Shown: positions 24,513 to 37,139, counted from the first letter of the stretch. The stretch: 64,000 nt of DNA from Aralia elata (GCA_034770075.1 CM068380.1:35231765-35295764), one strand, 5' to 3'. Notes: generated by a model from the sequence alone, not told the origin. Numbers and translations are program-made.

Positions 24513-24544
24513 TTTGGTTCACTTGGTGGCTCTAGTGAACCAAA
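24513..24544 (+). other. Conserved hairpin in copia-A leader
   Basis: TTTGGTTCACT and AGTGAACCAAA form a perfect 11-bp stem around the 10-nt loop TGGTGGCTCT. The identical hairpin occurs in copia-B at 49082-49113. Confidence 0.85.
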
Positions 24545-24824
24545 CTAGAATAAAAGTCCATAATCAATTCGGGTAGAATATAGTATTCTATATGTGCATG
24601 CTTACTATATATATATTATATATTATCCAACATGCTTCGCATGTAAAATAATATGACGCGTATTTTATATATATATGTGCATGCGCGCTAAACAAGATGA
24701 GACAAATAATAACAAACCCCTCAAAGAAATTATATTAAGTCCTAAGTGTTCAAAGATATTTGGAATATCGAACGTCGCCTTCTAGCATGGTAAAGCGATA
24801 GAGTATTAAATATTTAATATGAGT

Positions 24825-25114
24825 TTGTTGTGTCACAGAAGGCAAGTATTAAATATTTAAGATGTTGCTTTATCACATTTGATGCTTATACATAGACTGA
24901 ACGATGCTGTTTTGTTGTGTCACACAAGGACAGTGTTTTTCTTTCGAATATATAGAAGTGCTAGGTTGGACTTAACTTGGATAATTTTGATTCGGATGTG
25001 TCACACTTGATCAAAATAATCTAAGAGGCAAATTGAAAGGAGTTACATAGTGATGTAATTGACAATAGTTGTCTACCTATTTATTTATATATCGTTTGTT
25101 GTGTCACACAAGGC
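24825..25114 (+). repeat. Four-fold palindromic motif in copia-A leader
   Basis: Copies at 24825-24843, 24912-24929, 24993-25012 and 25096-25114. Full copies read TTGTTGTGTCACACAAGGC, with the inverted repeat TTGTGT-C-ACACAA. Copia-B has four matching copies with a different palindrome centre. Confidence 0.85.
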
Positions 25115-25318
25115 TATATACATTTGAAATGGGATCCTTATTCTCACTAGCAAATCTTTAATTAGATTTGTCGAACTGTATATTGAGGGTAATATAGTTT
25201 GATAAAAATAGTGGGAGATACCAATTTAAAATAAAGGCCTAATTTATTTTGGTAATTAATTAAAATGAATGTATGCTGAAATGTTGTTAAATTACAAATT
25301 CATTTATATAATTTTACG

Positions 25319-26200
25319 ATGTCTAATTCACTATCACTGCATAGTATATTAGATGCTAATTAACCGGACCGAATTACACGGATTGGTTAAGAAATTTGAG
25401 AATAGTTCTCAAGGCTGAAAAACTATCTTATATCCTTAATATGCCTATCCCTGCAATGGTTGCAGACAATGCCTCTGAGGAAGAGATTGCTACTTTTAGA
25501 AAGTGGCAAGATGATGCACAGTTGGCTCAATGCATCATGCTCGTATCCATGAGTAACGAGCTTCAGCGTCAACATGAAACTATGGATGCTCCTACTATAC
25601 TCTTGCACCTTCAAGGAGTTGAAGGGTGAGGAAAGTAAGACTATTAGATATCAGATATCTAAGGAGCTCTTCCGATCTAGAATAACCGATAGCACTACAG
25701 TATAGACAAATGTCCTCAAAATGATCAATTTGATTAAACAATTGGGACAACTGGTTTTAATGGATGGAGAGTTGATCCAAGATTTGATCTTGTAATCACA
25801 TCCGGACTCTTTCTCACAAATTGTTGTGAATTTCACATGAACAAGCTATATGTCAGCCTGCCTGAGTTGCTTAAACATGTTAAAAACTGTAAAGAGTCAC
25901 TTTCCAACCAAGAAAGACCAAGTCTTACTGGTAGATGATTCTTCCAGGGAGCGGAAGAGGGCCAAAGGATCTTCTTAAAAGAAGAACAATTCAAAGAAGG
26001 TAAATGAAAAGGCAAAAACAAAGGACACTAAGAACAAAACTGATGCAAATAGCAAAGGAGTTTGCTTCCAATGCAATAAGCCTGGACACTGGAAAGAAAA
26101 CTGTAAGGAGTATCTTACAGAGGCTAACCAGAAGAAGCTTAGTGAAGCTTCGGTTACAAATATGGGTTTGTTCATGATTGAAATAAAGTTTTCTATAAGT
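25319..26200 (+). pseudogene. Copia-A gag
   Basis: The ATG at 25319 aligns with the copia-B gag start. An early deletion leaves a TAA at about residue 13. The readable core 25396-25629 (RIVLKAEKLSYIL ... EEEIATFRKWQDDAQLAQC) is a copia gag of the UBN2 type. A CX2CX4HX4C zinc knuckle (CFQCNKPGHWKENC) lies at about 26065-26106. Stops and frameshifts occur throughout, for example TAG at about 25704 and TAA at 25794. Gag would form the particle and bind RNA, but this copy cannot make a full protein. Confidence 0.85.
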
Positions 26201-27150
26201 CAAGGTTCTACTTGGGTATTGGATACCGGTTGTAGTTCTCACGTATGCAATCCAATGCAAAGACTAAGCAAAAGTAGAAAGCTAAACAAAGTAGTAATCT
26301 TATGGTTGGGAATGGAGCAAAGGTTGCTACATTAACCATGGGAACTTATAGTTTAGCATTGCCTACGGGCAAGTCTATTAAGTTAATAAGTTGTTATTAT
26401 GTTTCAGTTCTCTTTAGAAACATTATTACTTCCGTTGTTGGACAAGGAAGGTTTTGGTATTATATTTAAGAACAATTGTTGTTCTATTTATAATGATAAT
26501 GTTTTGTTTGAAACTGGAAGATTACTTGATAGACTTTGTATACTTGACTTACATGAAAAAATAATCTTACAAATTGAACAAACTAGTAAAAGAAAAGGGG
26601 ATGGTCATTCAAAGAGTTGAATCTGTGTATTTGGTGAAATACAAGTCTGAATCATTTGAAAGGTTCAAAGAATTCAGAAGTGAAACATATTTGACAAAGT
26701 ATTAAGATTTTTTGATCAGATCGAAGAAAGAATACTTGTGCAATGAGTTTCTAGATCATCTCAAAATGGTATTTTCTCATAATGGACACCTCCTGATACA
26801 CAATAATTGATTGGTGTATCTAAAAGGAGAAAAATGTACCTTGTTGGACATAGTGCAGTCCATGATGATTTTTACCGACATTCTAGTATCCATCTGGGGT
26901 TTTGCCCTAGAAACGGCTGCATATCTACAAAATAAGGTAACCTCAAAATCCGGCCCTAAGACTCCATAAAAGTTATGGATAGGGAGGATTCCTAATCTTA
27001 AGTATGTTAAGATAAGGGGTTGTCCAACTTATGTGAAAAGGTTTCAAAGATAAGTTCGGGACAAAATCTGACAAGTGCAGATTTGTGGGATATCCTAAAG
27101 AAAGTTTAGGATATTATTACTATAATCCTACACGTTGCCTTCTTAGATAA
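26201..27150 (+). pseudogene. Copia-A protease and integrase remnants
   Basis: The protease motif WVLDTGCSSHVCN is readable at about 26212-26252. The following pre-integrase part ends near 26600, where a large piece present in copia-B (the zinc-binding region and the start of the catalytic core, copia-B about 51165-51460) is missing. The remainder (26630-27150) matches the later integrase of copia-B, including KLWIGRIP-like and CPTYVKRF-like stretches, in shifting frames. The loss of the HHCC region makes the integrase inactive. Confidence 0.8.
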
Positions 27151-28792
27151 AGGTGTTTATCATTGAAGGAGCTAGTGGGAGGGTAATAGATCTTGAAGGA
27201 GTTCAAGAACCACAAAGCACTTTAAGTCGAACCGAGGAACCTGTAGATAGACCTATTGTACCGCAACCGAATCGTAAATCTGGAAGAGTACCGAAGATAC
27301 TTGGGAGGTATGGATTCATCATAGAGGATGATGATGAGGTACGCATCATAAATGATGATGATCCAGTTATATACGATGAGGCTATGAGTAGAAGACACTC
27401 AAAGAAATGGCAGATGGCCATGAAATCCGAAATGGACTCCATGTATGAGAACCAAGTATAAACTCTGGTTACTCCACAAAAGGGCATAATGCCTAGATTG
27501 TGAATATGGGTCTTTAAGAGAAAGACTGGGGCAAATGGCAAGGTGGAGACCTATAAGACCAGACCTGTTTAAAAGGTTTTTCAAGTCAAGGGGTTGACTG
27601 TGATAAAACCTTATTACCGGGTAATGCTCAAGTCCATTTGGATTTTACTTGCAATTGCAGCTTATTACGAAATCTGGCAAAATGGATGTGGAGACGTCCT
27701 TCCTCAATGGAGACTTGAGGAGAATGTGTGTATGATACAGCCAGAGGAATTTGTTTCAAAGGTTGAAGCAAATCGTGTTTTAAGCTACAATGATCCATTG
27801 ATGGATTGAAGCAAGCTTCTCAAAGATGGAACATTCATTTTGATGAGACAATCAAAAGAGTTTGATTTTATCAAAAACGAGAATGAACCTAGTGTGTACA
27901 AAAGGTCAGTGGGAGCACTGTGACATTCCTAGTATTATATGTTGATATATTACTGATAAGGAATGACGCACCAATGCTACAATCAGTAAAGATAAAATTG
28001 TCTAAACATTCCTCCATGAATGACTTGGGAGGAGCATCCTATAAATTGGGGATATAAATCTATATAGATAGATTTAAAAGGATGTTTGGCTTGACCCAAG
28101 GAACGTATATTCATTTGATGCTAAAGGCGTTTAGCATGGCAAACTCCAAGAGAGGTCTCATGATGATGAGCCATGGAGTGTATCTCTCTAAAATTGTCTC
28201 CAATTAAAAGAGAGATCGCATGAGTTACTATCATGTGTGCAGTGAATATACAAGGCCTGATGTTGATCAGTCATATTCTGGAGATGATCACTGTAAGACA
28301 GTGATAAACATCTTTAAGTACTTAACCGGTACTGAAGATGTGATCAGGATTCATGGTAGGTCTGAATTAAAACTAGAGGACTAAACAGACTCAAGTTTTT
28401 CAGACTGACCAAGACGATAACAAATCCACTTTAAGGTAAATCGTTACCTTGAAAGGTGGTGCAGGGAATTGGAAAGGTTCCAAACAGCAAAGAGTTGCTG
28501 GTTTAGTGACAAATACAAAGTATATAGCTATAAATGAAGCTGCAAGTTGATTGTTTGGATGAAAAGTTCATCACAGAACTAGGAATAGTTCCTAAGTCTC
28601 ATCTTGGATTCAAACATGTGTTGCGGCACTTTCATTTGATTAGTGGAATCATTGAAAGAGAAGAAGTCACTATAGAGATAGTGGACTCTCAAGACAACAT
28701 TGCATATCTATTTGCTGAAGCTTTATCCAAACAGCAGGATGATCGTCACTTAGAGAAGAAGGGTATTAGATACCATGACGATTGGCTTTAGT
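27151..28792 (+). pseudogene. Copia-A reverse transcriptase and RNase H remnants
   Basis: The frame at 27153-27461 matches the integrase-RT linker and RT start of copia-B (RSGRVPKI-like, EAMSRRHSKKW, EMDSMYENQV). RT fragments follow to about 28200. At the catalytic site (27938-27946) three bases are missing relative to copia-B, so YVDD reads YVD. RNase H pieces run from 28330 to the terminal stop (28534-28791 open), where the RNase H core with the Asn-Thr-Gly-Ala motif has been deleted. The ORF ends with GIRYHDDWL just before the purine tract, as in copia-B. Confidence 0.85.
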
Positions 28793-28794
28793 GC

Positions 28795-28805
28795 AAGTGG
28801 GAGAT
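28795..28805 (+). other. Polypurine tract of copia-A
   Basis: AAGTGGGAGAT directly precedes the 3' LTR. The same sequence precedes the copia-B 3' LTR at 53816-53826. Confidence 0.85.
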
Positions 28806-30551
28806 TGAAAGTAGTATGCACACAAGCCAATCATATTTGATATGATGTAGCATATACTTTGTAATCTTATTCATTTGTTAATGGCATTTTACTTTATCTA
28901 CATGGTGTTGTTATATTAAATGTGATAAACCCATAGTTTTGAGCAATGTTTTTAGAATCATGATGGTGATCATGCTAATGAGATCTAAATTCTAGATAGC
29001 TCACAAACTAAAATTGTTCCTAATCGTTGGATTACTAAAAAGGGGATTAGTGAATCCGGATACATTAGTACATACGTTGCTTGCTCTTATGAAGAGGATG
29101 ATTGATCTCATAATCATTTGTGTGGAGACACTAAAGCATGTATGTAGGTGCTTATTAGAGAATAAGTTCACTGAACGTGGCTCGCTAAGGAATACCTAAT
29201 GGAGTTTTACTCGCTTGTCAATAGAATTCCTCTAGTGATAGTAGTATAAGTGATCCTTGGACTTGAGATCATCATAGTATCTTGTGTATGATGAGTTATA
29301 CTTTGACATGTCCCTTAAGACCTTTAGGGTATATCAAAGGGTATGATTGGGTATAATAAGTTATACATGGAGATAGGTGAATGATCAACAAAGAATCTAC
29401 CACTTCTAGTAAAAGGAGAGAATGTCCTATGTGATTCGATAAATGACGACTCAGAAGTCTTTGGCCAAAGCAGAATGAAATTAGAAAGGAGTTTCTAATT
29501 TGCATTATCAGAGTTGTGCATTTTAGAATCGAAATACATATAATTAAATAAAATAAGACTTGACAATAATTCCATGTCTTATATTTAAGTGGGACATTGT
29601 ATGGTAGAAGGATTGAATTGTACGGTAACTATGCACTGAAAGGTTCTTTTATGATTAATGTTGAAATCTATATTATCTGGAAAGTCGTTGATCGCTAAGG
29701 GGGCTTACCCTTATTGTAGAATAAATATTATTTATTTAAATGAATTAAATAGTTTAATTTATTTATTTAAATAAGATTAGAATTGTTCTAATTGATTTAT
29801 TCACAATCGGTTTAATATGGAGAACCTAAAGGGTCACACCGCAAAAGAAAAATATTTATTTAAGAAGTAAATGGCATAATTGTAATAATAAGTTAAGTGT
29901 ATTTAATTTAGTCTATGGAGATAGAATAAATTAAATAGCTTAATATTTATTATTTAATATTTTAGAAATATTAAATATAAATTAATAAGAGGAGTCTTAT
30001 TATTAATAGAAGTACTCTCACATGAATTCCTAATTGGATTAGGAGTTTAATTTAATTAAAGGAGTTTAATTAGAATAGAAACCCTAATCCTAAATAGTTT
30101 AGGGAAGGGTTTTCCTACATCTATAAATAAGAGAAGTCTTATCATAGATTAGGGTTACACACTCTTGCATAAGAATTGTAGAGAGTACTTACAATTTCTA
30201 TAGAGATAGAAACTAGGGTTTTGCCAACACCCATCTTCTTGAACAAGTATTATTCCTTGGTGGATCACCTCTAGAGGCCAAACACTTGGGTGGCTAACGT
30301 TGATCAAAGGAAGGAATTTAATCGGTGGAATTCAAGGAGAACGCGAAGAAATTGGAGGTGAACTTGTACCTGAGGAAGCTAGAATTCTACAAGGGTATAA
30401 TTCTTATTCTCCATCTCTTTCGTTTAATTAATAATTGTGCATAAAGAAAGATCATGGTGATGGTTTGTATAAAATTTTAAAATCTGATTTTATCGCGCTT
30501 CCGCTTTATTAATGTAATTTGATTGCATGTTCGCGTTATACAAACCTAACA
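28806..30551 (+). mobile_element. Copia-A 3' LTR
   Basis: 1746 bp, from TGAAAGTAGTATGC to CAAACCTAACA, nearly identical to 21569-23321. A TATA-like CTATAAATAA lies at 30121-30130. Confidence 0.93.
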
Positions 30552-30556
30552 GTAGG

Positions 30557-30985
30557 CAGTCGTTTTCGGTGCGATACGATCCTTATAAAATTTTAATAAA
30601 AAAAATTGTCAATCATGATAGCTTTGTCAGTGGACGGCCTGATTTGTCTATCGACCAACCAAACAGCCATCCCGAACACAATTCCAACCAAGTTATGAAC
30701 CCCCCCCCCCCCCAAGCCAAACTTTCCAAATAAACCTAAACCAGTATACCCCTTTAACCCGATCAACGACCCACCCTAATGAGATTAGACTATATCTAGG
30801 CGTCATCTGTCAAATCCGATGCGAGACCCTCAAATGGTTGATCAACAATATGTTGAGATCATAATCATCAAAAAGAAGTGACAAATCAGATAAGTGGGGG
30901 GAGATGCATCAAAAAGGGGAGTTGACTAAAAATGTAAATTGTTTTTATATTCGATTGTTTTGATATACGTTAGTTTTCTGTGATG
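30557..30985 (+). other. Gypsy-1 3' untranslated region, right part
   Basis: It continues from the copia-A target site (CAGTCGTTTTCGGTGCGATACG), a motif common after the integrase in Tat-type elements. It holds a run of 14 C at 30700-30713 and a purine tract AAAAAGGGGAG at about 30911-30921. The tract looks like a polypurine tract, but what follows is not the gypsy-1 LTR start. No gene seen. Confidence 0.6.
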
Positions 30986-31019
30986 GATGACAAATGATAT
31001 AGTTTGTGCAGAAAAACAA

Positions 31020-31380
31020 AATACGATCTACAAGTCTAAAGTCAAAGAAGCCAGAAGTAAAAGGCACACTGCAATCTCTGGAGTCTCAAGGGGCAAATCT
31101 GTAATATGAGCATACTCCTCAAGGGTCGGCGTCAACTCCAAAGACCCAAACCGGAAAACCTAACGAGCTGAAATCTAATGAGCAAGCATAGCCTCAACAA
31201 AACCATCCGGCACCTGGAAGGATAAAAACGTCAGTGAATGCCTCAATAATCTACCGGTCGTCGAACGGTCCTCGGCAGGCAAATCGTCCAACCAATCCTT
31301 AAGACTGGAGGTGATACTGCCAGTAGAATGATGATCCAAATGAGTAATAGAAGATGAGTCATCTGTAAAAACAGTATCAA
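31020..31380 (-). pseudogene. Antisense ORF fragment, DUF7745/plant-mobile-domain-like
   Basis: Read on the minus strand from about 31380, an almost continuous frame contains SLKDWLDDLPAEDRS, then VPDGFVEAMLAH and FRFGSLELTPTLEEYA. The last phrase is typical of the plant DUF7745/PMD-like proteins often linked to retroelements. Two in-frame TAG/TAA codons appear between AMLAH and FRFG. Function is unknown; such proteins are related to the MAIN/PMD group. It lies downstream of the PMD-like gene pieces at 33.4-33.9 and 58.8-60.3 kb on the same strand and may be a second ORF of the same antisense region. Confidence 0.5.
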
Positions 31381-31582
31381 AAGACTACACATGGGTCAAT
31401 CTTATGTAGTTTATATATAATAAGCATGCATCAAGATAAATAAAATGAATAACCATATACATTAGCATCTTTAACTGATCCATACATATAAAACTGTGAA
31501 TTATACATAAATTTTTACATAAGTATCATCTTTATACAATACATGAAAATGTAAAAGATAAAAATACAGGGAAAGGGGCACA

Positions 31583-33403
31583 TGAAAGTAGTATGCACAC
31601 AAGCCAATCATATTTGATATGATATAACATATACTTTGTAATCTTATTCATTTATTAATAAAAGAATTGATTTTCTTAAAAGGCATTTTACATTATCTAC
31701 ATGGTGTTGTTATAGTAAATGTGATAAACCCATAGTTTTGAGTAATGCTTTTAGAATTATGATGGTTATCATGTTAATGAGATCTAAATTCTAGATAGCT
31801 CACAAACTAAAATCATTCCTAATCGTTGGATTACTAAAAAAGGGGATTAGTGAATCCGGATAGATTAGTACATACGTTGCTTGCTCTTAGGAAGAGGATG
31901 ATTGATCTCATAATCATTTGTGTGGAGACACTAAAGCAAGTATGTAGATGCTTACTGGAGAATAAGTTCACTGAACGTGGCTCACTAAGGAATACCTAAT
32001 GGAGTTTTACTCGGCTGTCAATAGGAATTCCTCTAGTGATAGTAGTACAAGTGATCCTTGGACTTGAGATCATCATAGTATCTTGTGTATGATGAGTTAT
32101 ACTTTGGCATGTTCCTTAAGACCTTTAGGGTATATCAAAGGGTATGATTGGGTATAATAAGTTGTACATGGAGATAGGTGAATGATCAACAAAGAATCTA
32201 CCTCGTCCAGTAAAATATGTGAATGTCTTATGTGATTCGATAAATGACAACTCAGTAGTGCTTGGCCAAGGCAGAATGAAATTAGAAAGGAGTTTTTAAT
32301 TTACATTATTTAGAGTTGTGCATTTGGGAATCAAAATACATATAATTAAATAAAATAAGACTTGACAGTAAATCCATGTCTTATATTTAATTGGGACATT
32401 GTATGTTGAAGGATTGAATTGTACGGTAACTATGCACTGAAAAGTTCTTTTGTGATTAATGTTGAAATCTATATTATCTGAAAAGTCGTTAATCGCTAAG
32501 GGGGCTTACCCTTATTGTAGAATAAATATTATTTATTTAAATGAATTAAATAGTTTAATTTATTTATTTAAATATAATTAAAATTGTTCTAATTGATTTA
32601 TTCACAACCGGTTTAATATGGAGAGCCTAAAGGGTCACACCGCAAAAGGAAAATATTTATTTAAGAAGTAAATGGCATAATTGTAATAATAAGTTAAGTG
32701 TATTTAATTTAGTCTATGGAGATAGAATAAATTAAATAGCTTAATATTCATTATTTAATATTTTGAAAATATTAAATATAAATTAATAAGAGGAGTCTTA
32801 TTATTATTATTACTAGTATTATTATTTAATTCCTAATAGGGATTGAGAATTAATTAATAGAAGTATCTCTCACATGAATTCCTAATTGGATTAGGAGCAT
32901 AATTAATTAAAGGAGTTTAATTATAATAGAAACCCTAATCCTAAAAAGTTTAGGGAAGGGTTATTCCTACATCTATAAATAAAAGGAGTCTTATCATAGA
33001 TTAGGGTTACACACTCTTGCATTAGATTGTGGAGAGTACTTGCAATTTCTATAGAGATAGAAACTAGGATTTTGCCAACACCCAACTTCTAGAATACCTA
33101 TTATTCCTTGGTGGATCACCTCTAGAGGCCAAACACTTGGGTGGCTAACGTTGATCAAAGGAAGGAATCTCATCGGTGGAATTTGAGGAGAACACGAAGG
33201 ACTAGGAGTTGAACTTGTACCCAAGGAAGCTTGGATCTACGAGGCTATTTTCTTATTCTCTTTCTATTTCGTTTAATTGATAATTGAACACAAGAATAGA
33301 TCATGGTGATGGTTTGTATTAAAATTTTTAAAATCCATTTTATCAAGCTTCCGCCATATTTATGTAATTTGATTGCATGATTGCGTTATATACAAACCTA
33401 ACA
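31583..33403 (+). mobile_element. Solo LTR of the copia family
   Basis: It begins TGAAAGTAGTATGCACAC and ends CAAACCTAACA, 1821 bp, with no internal region next to it. GCACA flanks it (31578-31582 and 33404-33408), so it is a true solo LTR left by recombination between two LTRs. A TATA-like TATAAATA lies at 32974-32981. It splits the antisense PMD-like region. Confidence 0.93.
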
Positions 33404-33408
33404 GCACA

Positions 33409-33932
33409 GGCACGCAACAACCAATACAAAGCTGCAAAATAAAATCTAAGTCATCTACAAAGGCAGCATCGTCATCAAACTGGCTGACTCTGGATAGGTC
33501 CTCCTGGCTCGGCACCTCTGGATCAAAGTTTAAGTCAGTGCAATAAAAGGGCGGGGCTCCTCCCTTCAGAATGTCAGCAGTACCCGGACCAGATGAAGAA
33601 CCAGTGCCCAATCCAGCAGGGTCACATGTGTAAACCTTCGACGGGTCCTTACCCAGCTGGCGGATAAAGAAGCAAAGTTGATCCACCTGATGAGTTAAAC
33701 TAGTAATCTGGGCCGATGTGTAGGCTCACGAATACAGGTCATCCAGTCAGACATCACCACTGATCTAGGCACAAGATCCCCCAGGAAATGTGTAGCTCGG
33801 GTTTGGGCGCCAATAGTCCGATGCCTCCACTAGACGGTAAAATCCTCTGAGCTGCTAGGACCATTTGACAATAGGAATCCATCCATACCATCAAGGGGAA
33901 TCTCTAAAATTTGTACATCGATAGGCCACGAT
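33409..33932 (-). pseudogene. Plant-mobile-domain-like gene, C-terminal piece
   Basis: The minus-strand open frame (33686-33409 and upstream) reads QLCFFIRQLGKDPSK and then an acidic tail (DDDAAFVDDLDF). Upstream of it, at 33932-33850, the frame continues directly from the piece at 58834 onward across the copia-B target site: the Pro-rich end IPFHPPPR there joins SWPIDVQILEIPLDGM here. This continuity, with the CTCCG duplication, shows that the pieces were one gene before copia-B inserted. Several stops are present. No catalytic role is known for this family; MAIN/MAIL1 relatives act in gene silencing and meristem maintenance. Confidence 0.6.
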
Positions 33933-33937
33933 CTCCG

Positions 33938-35492
33938 TGAAAGTAGTATGCACACAAGCCAATCATATTTGATATGATGTAGCATATACTTTGTAATCTT
34001 ATTCATTTATTAATAAAAGAATTAATTTTCTTAAAATGCATTTTATATTATCTACATGGTGCTGTTATATATTAAATGTGATAAACCTATAGTTTTGAGT
34101 AATGCTTTTAGAATCATGATGGTGATCATACTAATGAGATCTAAACTCTAGATAGCTCACAAACTAAAATCGTTCCTAATCGTTGGATTACTAAAAAAGG
34201 AATTAGTGAATCCGGATAGATTATTACATATGTTGCTTGCTCTTAGGAAGAGGATGATTGATCTCATAATCATTTGTGTGGAGACACTAAAGCAAGTATG
34301 TAGGTGCTTATTAGATAATAAGTTCACTGAACGTGGCTCGCTAAGGAATACCTAATGGAGTTTTACTCATCTGTCAATAGGAATTCCTCTACTGATAGTA
34401 GTATAAATGATCCTTGGACTTGAGATCATCATAGTATCTTGTGTATGATGAGTTATACTTTGACATGTCCCTTAAGACCTTAGGGGTATATCAAAGGGTA
34501 TGATTGGGTATAATAAGTTGTGCATAGAGATAGGTGAATGATCACCAAAGAATCTACCACATCTAGTAAAAGATGTGAATGTCCTATGTGATTCAATAAA
34601 TGACAACTCAGTAGTCCTTGGCCAAGGCAGAATGAAATTAGAAAGGAGTTTCTACTTTGCATTATTTAGAGTTGTGCATTTGGGAATCGAAATACATATA
34701 ATTAAATAAAATAAGACTTGATAGTAAATTCATGTCTTATATTTAATTGGGACATTGTATGGTAGAAAGATTGAATTGTACGGTAACTATTCACTGAAAG
34801 GTTCTTTTGTGATTAATGTTGAAATCTATATTATCTGAAAAGTCGTTAATCGCTACGGGGCTTACCATTATTGTAGAATAAATATTATTTATTTAAATGA
34901 ATTAAATAGTTTAATTTATTTATTTAAATAAGATTAGAATTGTTCTAATTGATTTATTCACAACCGGTTTAATATGGAGAACCTAAAGGGTCACACCGCA
35001 AAAGAAAAATATTTATTTAAGAAGTAAATGGAATAATTATAATAATAAGTTAAGTGTATTTAATTTAGTCTATGGAGACAGAATAAATTAAATAGCTTAA
35101 TATTTATTATTTAATATTTTGGAAATATTAAATATAAACTAATAAGAGGAGTCTTATTATTATTATTACTAGTATTATTATTTAATTCCTAATAGGGATT
35201 GAGAATTAATTAATAGAAATACTCTCACATGAATTCCTAATTGGATTAGGAGAATAATTAATTAAAGGAGTTTAATTATAATAGAAATCCTAATCCTAAA
35301 TAGTTTAGGGAAGGGTTATTCCTACATCTATAAATAAAAGGAGTCTTATCATAGATTAGGGTTACACACTCTTGCATTAGATTGTGGAGAGTACTTGCAA
35401 TTTCTATAGAGATAGAAACTAGGGTTTTGCCAACACCCAACTTCTTGAATACCTATTATTCCTTGGTGGATCACCTCTAGAGGCCAAACACT
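33938..35492 (+). mobile_element. Copia-B 5' LTR, left part
   Basis: It starts TGAAAGTAGTATGCACAC and runs to CCAAACACT, where L4 begins. It is almost identical to the left part of the 3' LTR (53827-55381), sharing private variants such as CTACGGGGCTTACCATTA. A TATA-like CTATAAATAA lies at about 35328-35337. Confidence 0.92.
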
Positions 35493-36717
35493 TGTGACAC
35501 CCCCAAATTCAGGTACCAATACCTCGAATTTGGTGCTCATGATAGAATACATCCATACACCTCTAAACAACATAAATTAACTAATGCGGAATAAATAAAC
35601 ATATGTTGTTCATTACAAAAGGTTTACTATGGTCCCAAGGTCTATAACCTTAAATAGAATACATCGCAGAATACAATAATATTACAAAATGATTCCACGA
35701 TTACATAACGGGATAGTACATATAACTATTCCTTAAGCTTTCCTTTGTCTTTGCCCGCTTTGGAACTCTCCGGCTTAACTGCAATAGGTTCATGATATAG
35801 CAAGGGTGAGCAACTACTTTACTCAGCAAGTTTAAAATAAATAAGGAAGATACATCATAAATGAATAAGAATAATAGCTGCATAGATCAACAATTTATGA
35901 ACATTGATGAAATAGTTGAAATGACATAATCAAAGTCCAAATGAATCAATGAATAATGATTATTTACTGCTGAGTGGTCCAACCGACCATGAACTTTTGG
36001 CCAAAGAGTCAATCATTCAACTAACTCCTTTAAAACCTGGCCCCGTCAGTTGTACTCGAGGGGATCAGCCTCTCGTACACCATATATATGCATAACATTT
36101 AACTCTGACTGCATCGAATAACCGACACATTATAATCCCCTAATAAGGGTTGCTCTCTCAGTCCAAGAATCCGTACCAACTACTGGTTTGGATAGCTTTT
36201 AAAATAATAACCTGTACATGTCTAGCCGAAACAAATGGCGTAGACTATTTCCTTAAATAGTTCATGAACAAAGAACTTAAACGTTTTCACAATCCAACAA
36301 CAAATAATAACTTCAAATGCATAAGCTGCGAATATCAATAATTATCTTGGAGGTGGAGTAATTGACAATAATTAATCCACTAATATGATTCAAAAATAAT
36401 AACTCCATTTGAGTCATGAAACTTGCAACAATATACAACACCTGTATAAAATATAAACCTGCTTAAAATATAATTCGAGTAAGGTTAGGGAAACTTGCCT
36501 AACACAAGGGTTAGACAAGCGTTAGGAAACTTGCCTGGTGCGTCTGCTACAATAGTACAACACACGCTCCTTAATATCCTACACAATTAAGTACATATCC
36601 ACATAACAATTAGTCACATATCAGATATCAAATAATGTCTTATACTACTCTATAATGTCTCATTCATACTAGAAACAAAATATTAAACAAGGTTATGCCC
36701 ACTAGTTACGGCGTTAC
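35493..36717 (+). mobile_element. L4, left part, in copia-B 5' LTR
   Basis: It begins TGTGACACCCCCAAATTCAG at the same LTR position as L5 in the 3' LTR. It is very similar to 55382-56604, with about five differences seen by eye. Gypsy-2 interrupts it at GTTAC (36713-36717). No coding sequence. Confidence 0.9.
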
Positions 36718-37014
36718 TGTAGACACCCAAATTTTGCACTTCCTATACTGACCATGATAGGAGGGCAAATTCGTCCATTGGGCCGGCCTGCGAGAGCAAA
36801 GGATGGGCACCGGAACGAACACTCGACGTCACCGCAACGATTTACAAATCAAAATCGACATGACAGCAAGGCCGTCCGAAATGAGCATGCCCAAATGATG
36901 TGGCACGTCTCCCAGTGATTCCCGGACTGCAAAATACAAGCCTGTCGGCAAAAACCGACGTCACGACACGAGAAACGAGGTGCGGTTCGGAAAACGAGAA
37001 AATCAACCCACCCA

Positions 37015-37139
37015 GCCGCGGATCAATCTGCGGCCAAAAGATTAAAATAATGGTAGTGCGCGAGACGGCTGAGTGCGATGGGCGGTGGGCCAGCCAGCCG
37101 CAAATCAATCTGCGGCCAAGCCGCAGATCAATCTGCGGC
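37015..37139. repeat. Three GC-rich palindromes in gypsy-2 5' LTR
   Basis: GCCGCGGATCAATCTGCGGC (37015-37034), GCCGCAAATCAATCTGCGGC (37097-37116) and GCCGCAGATCAATCTGCGGC (37120-37139). The third has perfect 10-bp arms when one flanking base is added on each side. The 3' LTR carries them at 45557-45576, 45639-45658 and 45662-45681. Confidence 0.9.

Larger units (their letters stand above)
23337..25318 (+). other. Copia-A leader (long, non-coding)
   Basis: About 2 kb between the primer binding site and gag with no credible ORF. It contains a 47-bp minisatellite (23561-23732), an 11-bp-stem hairpin (24513-24544) and four copies of a palindromic motif (24825-25114). It aligns with the copia-B leader from about 24090 onward. 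Unlike copia-B it lacks the GC-rich palindrome block just after the primer binding site. Confidence 0.8.
21569..30551 (+). mobile_element. Copia-A: Ty1/copia element with decayed coding region
   Basis: A complete LTR element: 5' LTR 21569-23321, primer binding site, leader, degenerate gag-pol, purine tract, 3' LTR 28806-30551. GTAGG flanks it at 21564-21568 and 30552-30556, a clean target duplication, and gypsy-1 sequence continues on both sides. The two LTRs look nearly identical by eye, while gag-pol is full of stops, frameshifts and deletions compared with copia-B. It therefore probably moved as a non-autonomous copy. Confidence 0.92.

Noticed and set aside
30700..30713. Run of 14 C as a functional element
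   Set aside because: A homopolymer with no partner or conserved position; it may also be a sequencing-length artefact.
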